Part shown: piece by piece, positions 33,477-34,440 of the stretch
Layout: each line of letters begins with the position of its first letter
Numbering within the stretch: position 1 is the stretch's first letter
Assembly (NCBI GenBank): GCA_964633115.1
Contig: CAZWEO010000050.1
Coordinates: forward strand, 1-34,440
DNA from: B30-G6 sp964633115
GTDB lineage: Bacteria; Desulfobacterota; Desulfobacteria; Desulfobacterales; B30-G6
Reading direction: 5' to 3'
DNA: 34,440 nt
Notes under the pieces: generated by a model
The model's database searches: none
Seen by the model: the letters and a program-made list of their open reading frames with translations, nothing else
What the model was told of the DNA's origin: nothing
Position numbers and translations under genes: made by a program

Positions 33477-34109
33477 ATGAATCATCCTTATTTAATTATG
33501 TTCGATTATGACGGCGTCATTGTCGATTCGCTGGATGTTTTTGCCAACGCTTTTTTATCGTCATGCCGCGCCTGCGGATATGACGGCATTACTACCCAGG
33601 AACAATTCAAGGCACTTTTGGATGGCAACTTCTATGAAAGTTTAAAAAAATTCGGCCTTTCCAAGAAACTGATTAACGCGATTCTGGGAGAGCGTTTTAC
33701 CCAAGAAGTGCAACAAGGCATGCATGCAATAACACCCTTTGACGGTATCAAAAGCGCACTTAGGTCGCTATCGGCACGGCACGTACTGATCGTGGTCACT
33801 TCTAATGTTTTCCATGTGGTTCAACAGTTTTTTGAACGTGAAAAGATTACCTGTTTTGAATCGGTGCTGGGCGCTGAGGTTGAAAAGAGCAAAGTAAGGA
33901 AAATTCAAAAAGCCATGTCTAGGCACAGTGACCGACCGGCCTTTTATGTGGGCGATACCCGTGGGGATATGATTGAAGGGCGACAAGCAGGTGCCGCAAT
34001 AGTTGCTGTGACCTGGGGATGGCATAGCAAAGCAAAGTTACAGGAAACCAGCCCGGATTATAAGGTCGATACCCCGGCAGACCTCGTAAAACTCTTTGAA
34101 AACATATAG
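33477..34109 (+). CDS. HAD-superfamily phosphatase (phosphoglycolate-phosphatase-like)
   Basis: A 210-residue HAD hydrolase. Motif I is LIMFDYDGVIVDS (DxDG, nucleophile and acid Asp), motif II VVTSN, the motif III Lys lies in EKSKVRKIQKAM, and motif IV is YVGDTRGDMIEG. An alpha-helical cap follows motif I, as in phosphoglycolate phosphatases and pyrophosphatases. ATG at 33477 is chosen because the motif follows directly; an upstream start at 33429 would add 16 basic residues. AGG lies about 9 nt before it. Confidence 0.92.
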   Translation: MNHPYLIMFDYDGVIVDSLDVFANAFLSSCRACGYDGITTQEQFKALLDGNFYESLKKFGLSKKLINAILGERFTQEVQQGMHAITPFDGIKSALRSLSARHVLIVVTSNVFHVVQQFFEREKITCFESVLGAEVEKSKVRKIQKAMSRHSDRPAFYVGDTRGDMIEGRQAGAAIVAVTWGWHSKAKLQETSPDYKVDTPADLVKLFENI

Positions 34110-34132
34110 TATCGGCAATCGATCAATTCAGG

Positions 34133-34384
34133 TTAGAGGAATTTTGCCCCGAATGCATGCTTATCCGCCCACACAATTTGGGCACGTTTCATATCGATTT
34201 GATCGGCACTTGAGATGGTGATCACGATTTCCGAGTGTTGATCAAGCTGGAGGGGTTTGGGTGTCAGGATGAGGGTGCCTTCGTTGCTAATATTTTCGAT
34301 GGTACCCTCAAAGTCCAGACCGTTGATGGAAAACGAAACTTGCCGGCTGCAGATTGTTCTTTCAATTTTCCGCTTGTCATTCAT
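34133..34384 (-). CDS. PilZ domain protein
   Basis: An 83-residue single PilZ domain, a c-di-GMP binding module. It has the N-terminal Arg-rich segment KRKIERTICSRQVSF and the IENISNEG block ((D/N)xSxxG motif), then the barrel strands ending ADKHAFGAKFL. The first motif reads RTICSR rather than the strict RxxxR, so binding may be weak. It is convergent with the HAD gene. A partner for a c-di-GMP pathway including the HDOD-GGDEF protein is possible, but unproven. Confidence 0.8.
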   Translation of the reverse strand: MNDKRKIERTICSRQVSFSINGLDFEGTIENISNEGTLILTPKPLQLDQHSEIVITISSADQIDMKRAQIVWADKHAFGAKFL

Positions 34385-34440
34385 ATCATCACTATAAATG
34401 GTGTCGCTAAAAATCTCAACAGGATTATAGCGGTTGTCAT

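Overview
The window is 34.4 kb of a bacterial chromosome with moderate GC content. Its content is most consistent with an anaerobic Desulfobacterota-type deltaproteobacterium (inference only: many radical SAM and FeS proteins, an HDOD-GGDEF protein, a PilZ protein, and intergenic spacers full of degenerate short-word repeats; no rRNA or other marker gene is present). I see no tRNA, rRNA, CRISPR array, transposase or phage gene.

Region 1 (1-7834, + strand) is the most unusual part. It is a tight operon-like run: the end of an ABC exporter, a lipopolysaccharide-kinase-like protein, a nucleotidyltransferase of the Pfam NTP_transf_5 type, a large cobalamin-binding-type radical SAM protein with a second CxxxCxxC motif in its C-terminal half, a radical SAM/SPASM-like protein, and an HprK-like kinase fused to a second NTP_transf_5-type domain. 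It ends in a perfect 19-bp hairpin. The set looks like a peptide or small-molecule maturation-and-export pathway. Its substrate is not identifiable here and may lie upstream of the window.

Region 2 (8098-15193, + strand) holds a stand-alone HDOD-GGDEF diguanylate cyclase, then a ybbA-ybbP-tesA-like trio (ABC ATPase, FtsX-type permease, GDSL lipoprotein esterase) and a TPR protein.

Region 3 (15318-21083, - strand) has an ECF-type vitamin transporter operon with an odd ATPase: the N-half keeps only the signature motif and the C-half only the Walker motifs. A FAD-dependent amine/amino acid oxidoreductase and aspartate kinase (lysC) sit upstream. Similar short repeats flank the ECF operon.

Region 4 (21294-25090) has a periplasmic dienelactone-hydrolase-like protein, a small Cys-containing protein, a QueG-like FeS protein coupled to a metallo-beta-lactamase-fold hydrolase, and a YbaK-type tRNA deacylase.

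Region 5 (25173-31813) is a sugar uptake locus: binding protein, two permeases, ATPase and ROK sugar kinase on the - strand, with a divergent ROK-family repressor. The binding protein resembles glucose/mannose-type proteins. A short AT-rich inverted repeat in the divergent promoter is a candidate operator.

Region 6 (31838-34384) has an NAPE-PLD/UlaG-like lipoprotein hydrolase, a small basic protein, a HAD phosphatase and a PilZ protein.
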